DNA of 21,123 nucleotides from JBGOUJ01 sp041477005 (GTDB lineage Bacteria; Acidobacteriota; Terriglobia; Bryobacterales; JACQDG01): the NCBI GenBank assembly GCA_041477005.1, contig JBGOUJ010000054.1, forward strand, positions 1 to 21,123. Direction: 5' to 3'. Position 1 is the first letter of the stretch, and each line of letters starts with the position of its first letter. The translations under genes and the position numbers were made by a program. This document shows, in pieces, positions 1 through 7,969 of this stretch. The notes below the pieces were generated by a model. That model ran no database searches, was not told the origin of the DNA, and saw only the letters and a program-made list of their open reading frames with translations.

Positions 1-803
1 ACAAGAGGACGGATCTTTTCCAGCCACTCCCAGTCGAGATAGGGATACCCACCGGAGACACGATAGGGATTGCTCGCTGGGGCCCCTCGCCCGCCGGGCC
101 GCCGGTTCGCTGCTGGAAGGCCGGCGCGCGTTGACAAGTTTCGGTCATGCAGCGACCGCTCGCGGACCCCGGTGGCGAGCTGGTTATCGGCCGTCAGCAC
201 GATGGCCCGGCAACCCACGGCTTGAGCGCGCTCCAGCAGCTCCCGGTTGTCTTCCACCTCTGGTCCTCGCGGGTAATGCTGATACCAGAAGGGGCCGGTG
301 GCCGCCGCGGCGGTCTTTTCGATCGGGAAACTGGAATTGATGCTCACGATCATCGGGGTGTTGGATGCCGCTGTAGCGCCCTGGTGAGTGGCCATCTCGC
401 CTTCCGGGTGCAGCAGGCCGTGGCCGGCGCTCGGGGCAATCAGGATGGGGAAGGCCATCTTGGTGCCCAGCACCTCGGTTGCCGTTTGCACCGAGCTCAC
501 ATCCGCGATCGCTTTGGGCGCCAGCTCGACCCACTCGAACGCCTCCCGGTTGCGCCGCAGCGTAAACTCGCCTTCCACGCCGAGAGCCGTATAGTTATAA
601 GCGGCCCGGGTCACTTTGGCGTAAGCCACTGGCTCAAAGTCAAAGGTCGTGACCAGTTCGTTCAAGCCGGGAACGCGGCTGTGGTCCCGGAACGGATCCT
701 GCTGCCCTCGGAGAAGTGGGGAACCAGCCAGAAAGGCCCCCAAGCTCCGCAGCGCCGAACGCCGCGTCAGCGAAGAGCGCCATTGATCTTCAAGCCCTCC
801 CAT
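1..803 (-). CDS. FMN-dependent alpha-hydroxy-acid oxidase, Tat-exported, 3' end cut by window
   Basis: The visible 267 residues match the FMN_dh family (glycolate oxidase, lactate oxidase, L-lactate dehydrogenase), which oxidises 2-hydroxy acids to 2-oxo acids using FMN. Landmarks are the N-terminal helix AAYNYTALGVEGEFTLRRN, the FMN-side segment FPILIAPSAGHGLLHPEGE, a run of small residues followed by MIVSINSS, then FWYQHYP and a strand IVLTADN. The catalytic His/Arg of the C-terminal half lie beyond the window. Residues 13-31 (TRRSALRSLG then AFLAGSPLL) look like a twin-arginine leader, which suits an exported flavoprotein folded before transport. I chose the ATG at 803 because GGGAGG lies 4-5 nt upstream; an in-frame ATG at 830, 4 nt after the stop of the upstream aldolase gene, is possible by translational coupling. 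The exact substrate cannot be told. It is absent from simple closed-ORF lists because its stop lies outside the window. Confidence 0.88.
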   Translation of the reverse strand, partial: MGGLEDQWRSSLTRRSALRSLGAFLAGSPLLRGQQDPFRDHSRVPGLNELVTTFDFEPVAYAKVTRAAYNYTALGVEGEFTLRRNREAFEWVELAPKAIADVSSVQTATEVLGTKMAFPILIAPSAGHGLLHPEGEMATHQGATAASNTPMIVSINSSFPIEKTAAAATGPFWYQHYPRGPEVEDNRELLERAQAVGCRAIVLTADNQLATGVRERSLHDRNLSTRAGLPAANRRPGGRGAPASNPYRVSGGYPYLDWEWLEKIRPL

Positions 804-834
804 CGACCCTCCCGATTTCCACACAGACATTCTT

Positions 835-1788
835 TCACCAGGGCTGCGGTCGCTTGGAATACCTGCGACCGGCTTCCGCGCCCTCGGGGCCCCCTCCCCC
901 GATCATGACTCCATCCTTAATCTGTGCGGCCGCATTCTCGGGGCGAATGGTATCCAGAAAGAAAATCTTGTTGGCCTTGCAAGCAGCGAACACCTTGGCC
1001 CGCGCCGCCACGAGCGCGGCCGGCATCGAACCTCCAGCTCCTCTGGAGACGCCGAGCGACAGCCCCATGTCGCCAATGCCCCACTCGGCGAAGGCGATAC
1101 CTGGGACCTTCAGATTCTGCTCCGCGTTGGCAAGCGCGTACTTGTCCTCCAATTTGAGGCCGATCAGTAGTTCTCCGTTGGGGTTGAGCGGCCAGACGTC
1201 GGCTTTCTGATTATATTCGTCGGTCGAGATCCCCCAGATCTTAGCCGCGGTGGTTGACCCATGAACCCCCCGGCGGCCCTCGTTGATTCCGCTATCCACG
1301 CCCTGCTTGTGAATGGGAAGGCGTACGGCTTCCACAAAGGCCCTTACCGCTCCGGGCGTATCCGCGTGGCAGAGAAGGATACCGTGGACTCCCGTGGCAA
1401 GCACTTGCTGGAACATCCAGGCATTGGCGCGGACCGTGGCTTCGTCGGTGCCATTGACGGGCACGTTGACGATGACCGCCGGCGTGCGATGCCCGCTCTT
1501 GGTCGGACCGCCCTTCACCAGCCCCCGCATGTACTCGGCCAGCCCTTTCACGTCGAACGGAGCGTGCTCCATGTCGTAGCTGATATAGTCGGCCCATGTT
1601 TGGGCGTCTTTCACGCCCTGCTCAAAACTGCCTGCCGTCCCTTCGTGCGAGCCAGTGTAATAAATCGGCTGGCCCTGCGACAGCAGGTCGATCCCCTTGT
1701 TAATGTGCTTCGGCGTCTGGGCTGCGGCGGTAGCGACCGCCAGGATCAGCCCCAGGCCCACGCGAGCATACATCCACCGTGTCATCAT
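835..1788 (-). CDS. Exported HpcH/HpaI-family aldolase
   Basis: This 317-residue protein belongs to the HpcH/HpaI aldolase / citrate lyase beta superfamily, metal-dependent TIM-barrel enzymes that split 2-oxo acids to pyruvate (or an analogue) plus an aldehyde. Visible family marks are YDMEH (residues 71-75), the strand AVIVNVPV, the ATGVHGILL segment (131-139), a probable metal-binding Glu in GLKLED (E214) and the metal-binding Asp in GIGDMGLSLG (D240). An N-terminal hydrophobic segment ending AAAQ (about residues 8-24) is a signal peptide, which is unusual because classical HpcH enzymes are cytosolic. The start is ATG-ATG at 1788/1785, preceded by AGGGGGAA. The stop lies 4 nt (or 31 nt) before the start of the downstream FMN oxidase gene, so the two are probably co-transcribed and act on related hydroxy/oxo acids. 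The substrate is unknown. Confidence 0.85.
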   Translation of the reverse strand: MMTRWMYARVGLGLILAVATAAAQTPKHINKGIDLLSQGQPIYYTGSHEGTAGSFEQGVKDAQTWADYISYDMEHAPFDVKGLAEYMRGLVKGGPTKSGHRTPAVIVNVPVNGTDEATVRANAWMFQQVLATGVHGILLCHADTPGAVRAFVEAVRLPIHKQGVDSGINEGRRGVHGSTTAAKIWGISTDEYNQKADVWPLNPNGELLIGLKLEDKYALANAEQNLKVPGIAFAEWGIGDMGLSLGVSRGAGGSMPAALVAARAKVFAACKANKIFFLDTIRPENAAAQIKDGVMIGGGGPEGAEAGRRYSKRPQPW

Positions 1789-1841
1789 GTGTTTCCCCCT
1801 GTCTCACCTGGATTTCCATTGTGGACTCCAGGGTGGCTGCC

Positions 1842-1847
1842 AGTATA
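1842..1847 (-). promoter_or_regulatory. Possible -10 box for the aldolase-oxidase pair
   Basis: Reading the minus strand there is TATACT about 54 nt upstream of the aldolase ATG. No good -35 box sits at the expected distance, so support is weak. The 180-nt gap 1789-1968 between receptor and aldolase otherwise shows only GC-rich sequence and a tandem TATCCAGCTT direct repeat (1878-1887 and 1890-1899). I see no convincing intrinsic terminator after the receptor gene. Confidence 0.25.
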
Positions 1848-1968
1848 CACCGCCCGGCCTACTTCTGCGGCGCGTCGTATCCAGCTTCCTATCCAGCTTT
1901 TAGATGAACGAAATCCAGGTGGGGCGCGGGGCGCAGGGTAGGGGCGCCCGCCGCCGTTTTCGTGGTTG

Positions 1969-4900
1969 TTAGAACTCGAACTTCAGCGACACCTGCATCT
2001 CGCGCGGATCGCCGAATGCATTCACGCGGCCGAAGGGGTTTGCCAGGGTTCCCGGAGCGCCGATATTGGGGTTGGTCACGTCCCGCATCGTGGTGTCGAT
2101 GGTGCGCCAGTTCCCGTGGTTGAAAAAGTTGTAAGCATCCGCGCGGAGCACAATGCCCGCCGACTCCAGGATCTTGAATCTCTTGGAAAGAGAGAAGTCG
2201 ACGTTCCAAAGGCCCGGCTGCCGGACCATCATACGCGGCGCGGTGCCAAACCGCGGTTGCGTCACGACCTGAAACGCGTCCGTATTGAAGTAGCGAGCCT
2301 CGGTACGGTCTCCGCGGGACAGATTTGGGTTGGCGACCAGGTCCGGCCGGTCGAAGCGCGACCACGAGTCCGCCCTGCCGGTGCCATCGCTGACCTGCGT
2401 GGCGTTTCCGGTCTGCGCCGTGATGATGAAATTCGTCTGCCACGCGCCCAGCACTTTGCCCAGCGCGCCATGCTGATCCGTGCGATACGGAATCCCGTAA
2501 ACCACGGCCGAGGTCAAGCGCTGGCGAATATCGAAGGTGGTAGAGGACTTGTCGAGCTTGCGGTTGGAAAGGAAATGGAACGTCCCGGGATTACCCACGC
2601 CGACCGCGCTCTGCCCCTGCTCGGCATCGCTGATTGCATGGCCCCAGGTGTACGAGACCAGGAACTGGGCCGCCTTCACCCGCCGCTCGAACTTCGTCTG
2701 CAAAGAGTGATACTGCCCCGAGCCATCGGACATTCGCCAGCTAATGGAGGAGAAGCCGGGGCGGATCAGCGCAGCCGTCCCCAGAACGTACTTGGAGTTG
2801 AAATCGCCAGGGGTATTGAGGTCCTCCGAGGTGAAAATCTTGTTGGCCTTGTTGGCCACGTAAGCAACCTCAAACGTGTTGGCGCCGATACGATGCTGCA
2901 CGGCGAGGTTCCACTGCTGCACGTACGTGTCGCGGGCCTTAGGGTCGACGGCATCCACGGCCACGCGCGCTGGAATGCTGGCGCTGCCCAGGGAAAAGTT
3001 ACTCCAGAATAAGGTGGGCTGCGGATTGGTGGCCAGCGCGGGCGCGGTGAAATCGCGAGTAAAGCCAAAGCCGCTGTAGGCGGCATCGGCAGCGCCAATG
3101 CCGCCGGGGGGCGGGTTGATGGCGTTGAGAATCGGCCCGCTGGGATGCTCCTGCTCGTAGTAAATTCCATATCCGCCGCGCACGACGGTGTTCTGGAGGC
3201 CCAAGGGCCGCCACGCAAAACCGAAGCGCGGACCCCAGTTGTTGCCGTCACCGAACTTCGTCGCTCGCCCGCCCTGCGCATCGGTGGCGTTCTTGGCGTA
3301 CACGATTTGATTGGTGGACAGATCGAAGTTCGCCCAGTGGTTGTTCTTTTCTATCCAAGGCTGGAAATAATCGTAGCGGATGCCCAGGTTCAAAGTGAGA
3401 GTCGGCGTCACTTTGTAATCGTCCTGGAAATAGCCCGCATACCAGAACTGGTTCGGAGTGCCGTGCAAGGGCGCAATCCCCACCGAGGCCGCCGAGACAT
3501 AGCCGAGCATGAAGTCGACAAAGCCCTCGTTGGTGTAAGCGCCGCCGGGGGCGCTCCCAAAATTAAAAGAACCGCGGCCGGTCAATGTCTCAATGAACAC
3601 GTCGTTGCGGCGCATCACCGTGACGCCGGTTTTCAGCGAGTGTTTGCCGTGAATGATCGACAGGTTGTCCGCGAATTGCCAGATCTGTCCGCCATTGGGA
3701 TTCCAGGGTGCGCCGGTGCGCAGCCCGGGCAAACCCAGAGACGTATTGCTCTGTGAAATGCCGAAATTCGGCGGCCCCCACTCCAGCGGATCCCGCGTCA
3801 GCGGAAGCTGATCGGCCAGGCCCAGTTGGGTGCTGATGTCGTTCTTGAAGCTGGTTTCCAGCGCCTCAAAGGTCATACTGCGATTCCAGCCGGCGCGCGC
3901 TTCGTTAAAGATGCTGGAGGAGAAAACGTGAGTCTCCGAGAGGCTGAGGTTCTGGTTGTGCCGGTTGCGTTTGTAGCTGCGATCGCCGCTGCCGGGGCCG
4001 AAGAACGGAAACAGGTCGCCCACAAAATCGTGGTTGAAGTTATAAATGTAACGGCCGTAGAAGGCATCTTTGTCGGAGATATGGTAGTCAATGCGTCCGG
4101 TCACCTCGTTGGTGGTGATGCCGGCCGGGCTGATCGGCCCCTGGAAGTTGTTCACGAGGCCGGGAGCGTTCGGCAATGGAACCAGTTGCAAAACCTTGGC
4201 CGAGGTTGGGCTGATGAAGCGCGCCATGTTGCTCGGATCGGGGAAAAGGCCGGTCGAAGCGCCCGACGCGCTGAGCGGGTCCTTCAGAGCCGGACGAGCG
4301 GCGGTGATCAGCTCGCTGAAGTCGCCGTTGCGCATTCTGGCAGTGGGCACGGTGCGCTGGCCGAACTGGCCGGAGCGGACGCCCCGAATGCCCTCAAAGT
4401 TGGCGAAGAAGAATAGCTTGTCTTTGCGAATCGGCCCGCCCACTCCGCTGCCGAAGATATTGTTGCGGACGACCGGCTTGCGCGAAGTGATGAGCTGGTT
4501 CAAGGCGATCTGCCGGGCCTGCAGGTTCTTCGCGTCCATCTGGAAGGCGTTCAGCTTATCGTTTTGCAGGTAGTCGTAAGCGTGCCCGTGGAAGCGGTTG
4601 GTGCCGCCGCGGGTGACGATATTGACCGAGGCGCCGGCCGCCCCGCCGTATTCGGCCGAGTTCGAGTTGATGAGCACCTTCACTTCCTGCACCGCCTCCA
4701 GCGAGGGATCGAACGCCCGCGTGCCTCCATCAAAGTTCATGCCCTCGATGCCGTCGTAGTAAAACTTGTTCGAAAGGTCGGTGAGCCCGTTGACGCTCAG
4801 CGAGACCCCGTTACGGCGCACGAACCCCGAATCCCGCTGCGCCTTGCTGTTGTTGTTCACAAAGTAAGCGCCGGGCGCGAGCAGCGTGGCGCCGATGATC

Positions 4901-5352
4901 TGCCGGCCGACAAACGGAAGCTCCGTGACCATCTGCTGGTCGATGGTGGTGGCGACGGTGGCTTCTTCGGTCTTGAGCTGGGCCTCCCGGCCCGTTACCG
5001 TCACGGTTTCACTGACCTCGCCGACCGAGAGCGTAAGATCCACGCGCACTTCCTCGCTGGTCGAGACCTTCACGTCATCCACCTGCGTGGTCTTGAAGCC
5101 CTGCAGCGCGCCCGTGACGCGATAGGTGCCGAACACCAGAAACGGCACCCGATAGGTGCCACTCGGCCCGGTCGTGACGGTCTTGGTGACGTTGGTGCCG
5201 ACGTTCGACACGCTAACCTGCACATTCGGCGTCACCGCACTTGTGGAGTCCATAACCACCCCACTGATCGACCCGGTGATCTCCTGCGCGGGTGATGCGG
5301 GCGCAAGAACAAGCAGCAGGCCGACGCTTGCAAAAAGATAATTGATCCTCAT
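1969..5352 (-). CDS. Oar-like TonB-dependent outer-membrane receptor
   Basis: This 1127-residue outer-membrane protein has a signal peptide (about 1-22, LLLVLAPASPA), then a carboxypeptidase-regulatory-like beta-sandwich (about 25-105, ITGSISGVVMDSTSAVTPN through GTYRVPFLVFGTYRVTG). A TonB plug follows (about 115-240, with ELPFVGRQIIGATLLAPG and the later GASVNIVTRGGTNRFHG) and then a long beta-barrel ending in an aromatic residue (SLKFEF). Length and layout match the large receptors that are multiplied in Acidobacteriota and resemble Myxococcus Oar. Such proteins import large ligands such as oligosaccharides or peptides, or help at the cell surface; the ligand is not readable here. I chose ATG 5352 because GGGGAGGAG sits 5 nt upstream and the signal peptide begins there; the open frame continues 40 codons further up without signal-like sequence. 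It precedes the exported aldolase/oxidase genes on the same strand and may feed them. Confidence 0.9.
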   Translation of the reverse strand: MRINYLFASVGLLLVLAPASPAQEITGSISGVVMDSTSAVTPNVQVSVSNVGTNVTKTVTTGPSGTYRVPFLVFGTYRVTGALQGFKTTQVDDVKVSTSEEVRVDLTLSVGEVSETVTVTGREAQLKTEEATVATTIDQQMVTELPFVGRQIIGATLLAPGAYFVNNNSKAQRDSGFVRRNGVSLSVNGLTDLSNKFYYDGIEGMNFDGGTRAFDPSLEAVQEVKVLINSNSAEYGGAAGASVNIVTRGGTNRFHGHAYDYLQNDKLNAFQMDAKNLQARQIALNQLITSRKPVVRNNIFGSGVGGPIRKDKLFFFANFEGIRGVRSGQFGQRTVPTARMRNGDFSELITAARPALKDPLSASGASTGLFPDPSNMARFISPTSAKVLQLVPLPNAPGLVNNFQGPISPAGITTNEVTGRIDYHISDKDAFYGRYIYNFNHDFVGDLFPFFGPGSGDRSYKRNRHNQNLSLSETHVFSSSIFNEARAGWNRSMTFEALETSFKNDISTQLGLADQLPLTRDPLEWGPPNFGISQSNTSLGLPGLRTGAPWNPNGGQIWQFADNLSIIHGKHSLKTGVTVMRRNDVFIETLTGRGSFNFGSAPGGAYTNEGFVDFMLGYVSAASVGIAPLHGTPNQFWYAGYFQDDYKVTPTLTLNLGIRYDYFQPWIEKNNHWANFDLSTNQIVYAKNATDAQGGRATKFGDGNNWGPRFGFAWRPLGLQNTVVRGGYGIYYEQEHPSGPILNAINPPPGGIGAADAAYSGFGFTRDFTAPALATNPQPTLFWSNFSLGSASIPARVAVDAVDPKARDTYVQQWNLAVQHRIGANTFEVAYVANKANKIFTSEDLNTPGDFNSKYVLGTAALIRPGFSSISWRMSDGSGQYHSLQTKFERRVKAAQFLVSYTWGHAISDAEQGQSAVGVGNPGTFHFLSNRKLDKSSTTFDIRQRLTSAVVYGIPYRTDQHGALGKVLGAWQTNFIITAQTGNATQVSDGTGRADSWSRFDRPDLVANPNLSRGDRTEARYFNTDAFQVVTQPRFGTAPRMMVRQPGLWNVDFSLSKRFKILESAGIVLRADAYNFFNHGNWRTIDTTMRDVTNPNIGAPGTLANPFGRVNAFGDPREMQVSLKFEF

Positions 5353-5376
5353 AGATCTCCTCCCCACGGTAGCCGC

Positions 5377-5382
5377 ATTGTA
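5377..5382 (-). promoter_or_regulatory. Possible -10 box of the TonB receptor gene
   Basis: Minus-strand TACAAT lies 24 nt upstream of the receptor ATG, giving a short leader that still contains the GGGGAGGAG ribosome site. No clear -35 box was found. The position makes the 5353-5440 gap a divergent promoter region shared with the riboswitch transcript. Confidence 0.35.
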
Positions 5383-5427
5383 GCACTCTTCCAGACGAAA
5401 AGGGGGCGCAAGCTCGACAAGATGAGC

Positions 5428-5433
5428 TATAAT
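5428..5433 (+). promoter_or_regulatory. -10 box (TATAAT) of the riboswitch-transporter transcript
   Basis: A perfect TATAAT places the transcription start near 5440, exactly where the 5' strand of the riboswitch P1 helix begins (AGCC at 5441-5444). The -35 region is poor (GGCGCA at 17-nt spacing). The fit between promoter and aptamer start supports both calls. Confidence 0.55.
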
Positions 5434-5439
5434 GTTTGC

Positions 5440-5560
5440 GAGCCGAACTCCACCCGGAGGCGGAGGACCCAAGCCGTTGGGGCGCAGTCCCGGTCGAAAC
5501 CGGGACAGGGTACTTTCAAGCCCTAGCCCGTCAGCTAACTTCGCAGGCTGATTTGAGAGT
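5440..5560 (+). promoter_or_regulatory. Cyclic di-AMP riboswitch (ydaO-yuaA class)
   Basis: The leader carries the conserved blocks of the ydaO-yuaA aptamer in order. These are GCCGAAC (5442-5448), GGAGGACCCA (5462-5471), TTGGGGCG (5477-5484), a variable hairpin GTCCCGG/CCGGGAC (5487-5493 and 5500-5506), AGGGTACTTTC (5507-5517), then CCCGTCAGCTAACTTCGCAGGC in the 3' core (5527-5548), the class hallmark. P1 can close as AGCC 5441-5444 with GGCT 5546-5549. Riboswitches of this class bind the second messenger c-di-AMP and usually turn expression off at high ligand, commonly in front of K+ or osmolyte transporters and cell-wall hydrolases. Here it precedes a KimA-like transporter, the textbook pairing. 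The identification rests on remembered consensus and was not scored with a covariance model. Confidence 0.85.
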
Positions 5561-5595
5561 CACTCCAGAGTGGAGTGAACCTGGGGGTTTTCTCC
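5560..5595 (+). promoter_or_regulatory. Putative riboswitch expression platform (two exclusive hairpins)
   Basis: Right after the aptamer, TCACTCCA (5560-5567) can pair perfectly with TGGAGTGA (5571-5578). Alternatively GGAG (5572-5575) plus AACC (5578-5581) can pair with GGTT (5586-5589) plus CTCC (5592-5595). The second hairpin would bury the GGGGG tract (5583-5587) that is the only ribosome-site-like sequence before the GTG start. There is no proper T-run after either hairpin, so control of translation is more likely than intrinsic termination. This is inference from base pairing only. Confidence 0.35.
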
Positions 5596-5596
5596 T

Positions 5597-7855
5597 GTGC
5601 CAGCACAGAATATGACGAAGGCGACCAAGGTGGTCGTCGCCACCACCGTCATGCTGTCCTTCATTTCCTTCTGGAGGGCGGCGGCCATCGTACTTTGCGA
5701 CCTGGCCTCGTCGGCCTACTACGCCGGCGGCATCGCCGAAGGCTACCTGGGCCGGTCGGCGCCCTGGTTCATCCTGGCGATCATGCTGTTCTCCTACGCC
5801 GTCCGCTCCGTTTACATCGAAAGCTGCAGCATGTTCGTTCGGGGCGGCGTCTACCGCGTGGTGCACGAGGCCATGGGAGGAACGCTGGCCAAGTTTTCGG
5901 TCTCCGCCCTGATGTTCGATTACGTATTGACCGGTCCTATCAGCGGCGTCAGCGCCGGCCTCTATCTCGCCGGGCTGATCAACGAAACCGCGGTGTTCGT
6001 GCATCAGCCGGGCTTACGGGTCCACCCCGCGCATTTCGCCGCCGTCTTCACCATCCTGGTCACGCTCTATTTCTGGCGGAAGAACATCCTGGGTCTCCCC
6101 GAATCCAGCCAAAAGGCCCTGCGCATCATGCAGCTCACCACGGTGATGGTCATCGTGCTGATCGCCTGGTGCCTGCTGACCATTTTCCAGCGCGGCTATT
6201 CGCCCGTTCCCTTCCCCTCGCTCGAAAGCATCCATTTCACCGACGACGCTCTCGGCTGGCTGAAAGGGAGCCGCTTCCCGAGCTTCACCGTGATTGCCAT
6301 CCTGATCGGCCTGGGGCACTCGTTGCTGGCCATGAGCGGCGAGGAAACGCTGGCCCAGGTGAACCGCGAAATCGCGGCTCCCAAGCTGAAAAACCTGGAG
6401 CGCGCCGGCTTCATCATCTTCCTCTACAGCATGCTGTTCACCTCGCTGGTTTCGTTCTTCGCGGTGATGATCATTCCCAACAGCGAGCGGACCAAGACGT
6501 ACCTGAACAACCTCATCGGCGGCCTGGCGATGAACGTGGTCGGGCCGCTGCCCCTGCGCCTGCTGTTCCACGCCTTTGTGGTCCTGGTGGGCACGGTCCT
6601 CCTGGCCGGCGCCGTGAACACCGCGATCGTTGGCTCCAACGGCGTGCTCAACCGGGTGGCCGAGGACGGCGTCATGCCCGATTGGTTCCGCCACCCGCAC
6701 CGCAAGTTCGGCACCAGCAACCGCATCATCACGTTGATCGTCTCCCTGCAAATCTTCGCCATCGTTTTAACCCGCGGCAATCTCCAACTGCTGGGCGACG
6801 CCTACGCCTTCGGCGTGGTCTGGAGCTTCGCCATGAAGGCGCTGTCGGTGCTGGTGCTGCGCTACAAGAAGCCGGAGGGCCGGGAGTGGAAGGTGCCGCT
6901 CAACTTCCGAATCGGAGGCGTTGAGATACCGGTCGGCCTGGGCATGATCACCCTGGTTCTGTTCGCGCTGGCGCTCACCAACCTGTTCACCAAGAAGACC
7001 GCCACCATCTGGGGATTCGGCTTCACGGTTGTGATTTTTGTGGTGTTCGAGCTGACCGAGCATTACAAGCGCAAGATGGAAGCCGCCCACGCCCACGAGC
7101 TGGAGAAGTTTCGGCTGGAAACGCCCGCTGATGTGGCGGGGCCCGCGGTCGGCGTCCGCCCCGGCTGCGTCCTGGTGGCGGTCCGAAACCCTCACCAGCT
7201 CGAGCATGTCCAGAAGGTCCTGGATCGAACCGACAATCGCAAGATCGACATCGTGGTGGTGACCGTCAAGAGCTTGTTTCAGTCCGGCTCGGGCGAGCAC
7301 GAGCTGACCACCGACCAGATCTTCACCACCGACATCGCCGAGCTGTTCAGCAAAGTAGTGACGCTCGCGGAGAAGGCCGGCAAGCACGTCGAGCTGATGG
7401 TCATCCCGGGCGCCGATCCCAACGAGGCCATCGTGGAAACGGCGCAGCGGCTCCAGTCTTCTTTGATCCTGCTGGGGTTGTCCGCCAAGATGAGTCCCCG
7501 GCAGCAGGCCAAGGCCTTCGGCGACGCCTGGGAAAAGCTGCCTTTGCCTCACCCGCAGCAGTCGCTCGAAATCTTCGACGCCGAAAAGAGAAAGTCCGTC
7601 TACTTCAACCTCGGCCCGCACCCCCCGCGGCTCTGGCCCGAAGATGTGGACCTGGTGCATGGCCTGTGGCTCGAGCTGAGCCAGAAGGACCTCGGCGCCA
7701 ATCTTCACCACCGCGACGTGGTCCGGGTCGCGTTGCGGCGCCTCGAGGAGCAACTACACTCCGACCACGCCAGGGACGTCCTGCAGGAATTGAAGCACGA
7801 GGTTTCCCGCGAGCCTTCCGCCGACGAGGTCAAAGAGTCCACAGAAACGCGATGA
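5597..7855 (+). CDS. KimA-like APC-superfamily transporter with C-terminal UspA-like domain
   Basis: This 752-residue inner-membrane protein has about 12 hydrophobic segments (roughly residues 10-485), a universal-stress-protein-like cytosolic domain (about 523-645, starting GCVLVAVRNP) and an extra charged tail of about 100 residues. The membrane part matches the APC superfamily and specifically the K+ importer KimA (YdaO) of Bacillus: LCDLASSAYYAGG keeps an Asp and a Tyr seven residues apart (D35, Y42), like KimA D36 and Y43. It is followed by RGGVYRVV, FDYVLTGPISGVSAG and LLAGAVNTAIVGSNGVLNRVAEDGVMP. KimA is a high-affinity K+/H+ symporter inhibited by c-di-AMP. Start GTG 5597 has GGGGG 9 nt upstream; ATG 5612 lacks a ribosome site. 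Expression is expected to fall when c-di-AMP is high, through the leader riboswitch. An amino-acid permease is the main alternative. Confidence 0.85.
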   Translation: MPAQNMTKATKVVVATTVMLSFISFWRAAAIVLCDLASSAYYAGGIAEGYLGRSAPWFILAIMLFSYAVRSVYIESCSMFVRGGVYRVVHEAMGGTLAKFSVSALMFDYVLTGPISGVSAGLYLAGLINETAVFVHQPGLRVHPAHFAAVFTILVTLYFWRKNILGLPESSQKALRIMQLTTVMVIVLIAWCLLTIFQRGYSPVPFPSLESIHFTDDALGWLKGSRFPSFTVIAILIGLGHSLLAMSGEETLAQVNREIAAPKLKNLERAGFIIFLYSMLFTSLVSFFAVMIIPNSERTKTYLNNLIGGLAMNVVGPLPLRLLFHAFVVLVGTVLLAGAVNTAIVGSNGVLNRVAEDGVMPDWFRHPHRKFGTSNRIITLIVSLQIFAIVLTRGNLQLLGDAYAFGVVWSFAMKALSVLVLRYKKPEGREWKVPLNFRIGGVEIPVGLGMITLVLFALALTNLFTKKTATIWGFGFTVVIFVVFELTEHYKRKMEAAHAHELEKFRLETPADVAGPAVGVRPGCVLVAVRNPHQLEHVQKVLDRTDNRKIDIVVVTVKSLFQSGSGEHELTTDQIFTTDIAELFSKVVTLAEKAGKHVELMVIPGADPNEAIVETAQRLQSSLILLGLSAKMSPRQQAKAFGDAWEKLPLPHPQQSLEIFDAEKRKSVYFNLGPHPPRLWPEDVDLVHGLWLELSQKDLGANLHHRDVVRVALRRLEEQLHSDHARDVLQELKHEVSREPSADEVKESTETR

Positions 7856-7889
7856 GCTCAGCCCGGATCCGGTTTCTTGCAAGGCGACG

Positions 7890-7917
7890 GACCTTGCTGC
7901 AAATTTGCAGCAAGGTC
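7890..7917. repeat. 28-bp perfect palindrome, copy A
   Basis: The half-site GACCTTGCTGCAAA is followed directly by its exact reverse complement, with no loop. It lies between the convergent ends of the transporter gene (7855) and the winged-helix gene (7970). It has no flanking T-tract on either strand, so it is not a typical intrinsic terminator. It shares its length, its outer GACCT and its inner CAAATTTG with copy B at 8524-8551. Confidence 0.85.
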
Positions 7918-7969
7918 GGCAAGTTGATCCACTACCCGCATCCGCAGGACTGTTCGGCATGTGGTGGCA

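Noticed and set aside
147..908. Long plus-strand open frame (253 codons) at the window start
   Set aside because: It is antisense to the clearly recognisable FMN-dependent hydroxy-acid oxidase and has no family-like features; GC-rich shadow.
1966..3012. 348-codon plus-strand frame and similar ones across 1966-5300
   Set aside because: These are antisense to the TonB receptor, rich in Arg/Gly/Ala/Val/His as expected for a shadow frame of a GC-rich gene.
6767..7753. 328-codon minus-strand frame inside the transporter gene
   Set aside because: Shadow of the APC transporter/UspA domain; the plus frame has clear membrane segments and motifs.
7890..7917. Palindrome as a bidirectional intrinsic terminator of the convergent genes
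   Set aside because: Position fits, but neither strand has a T-tract after the stem and a related palindrome occurs away from gene ends (8524-8551).
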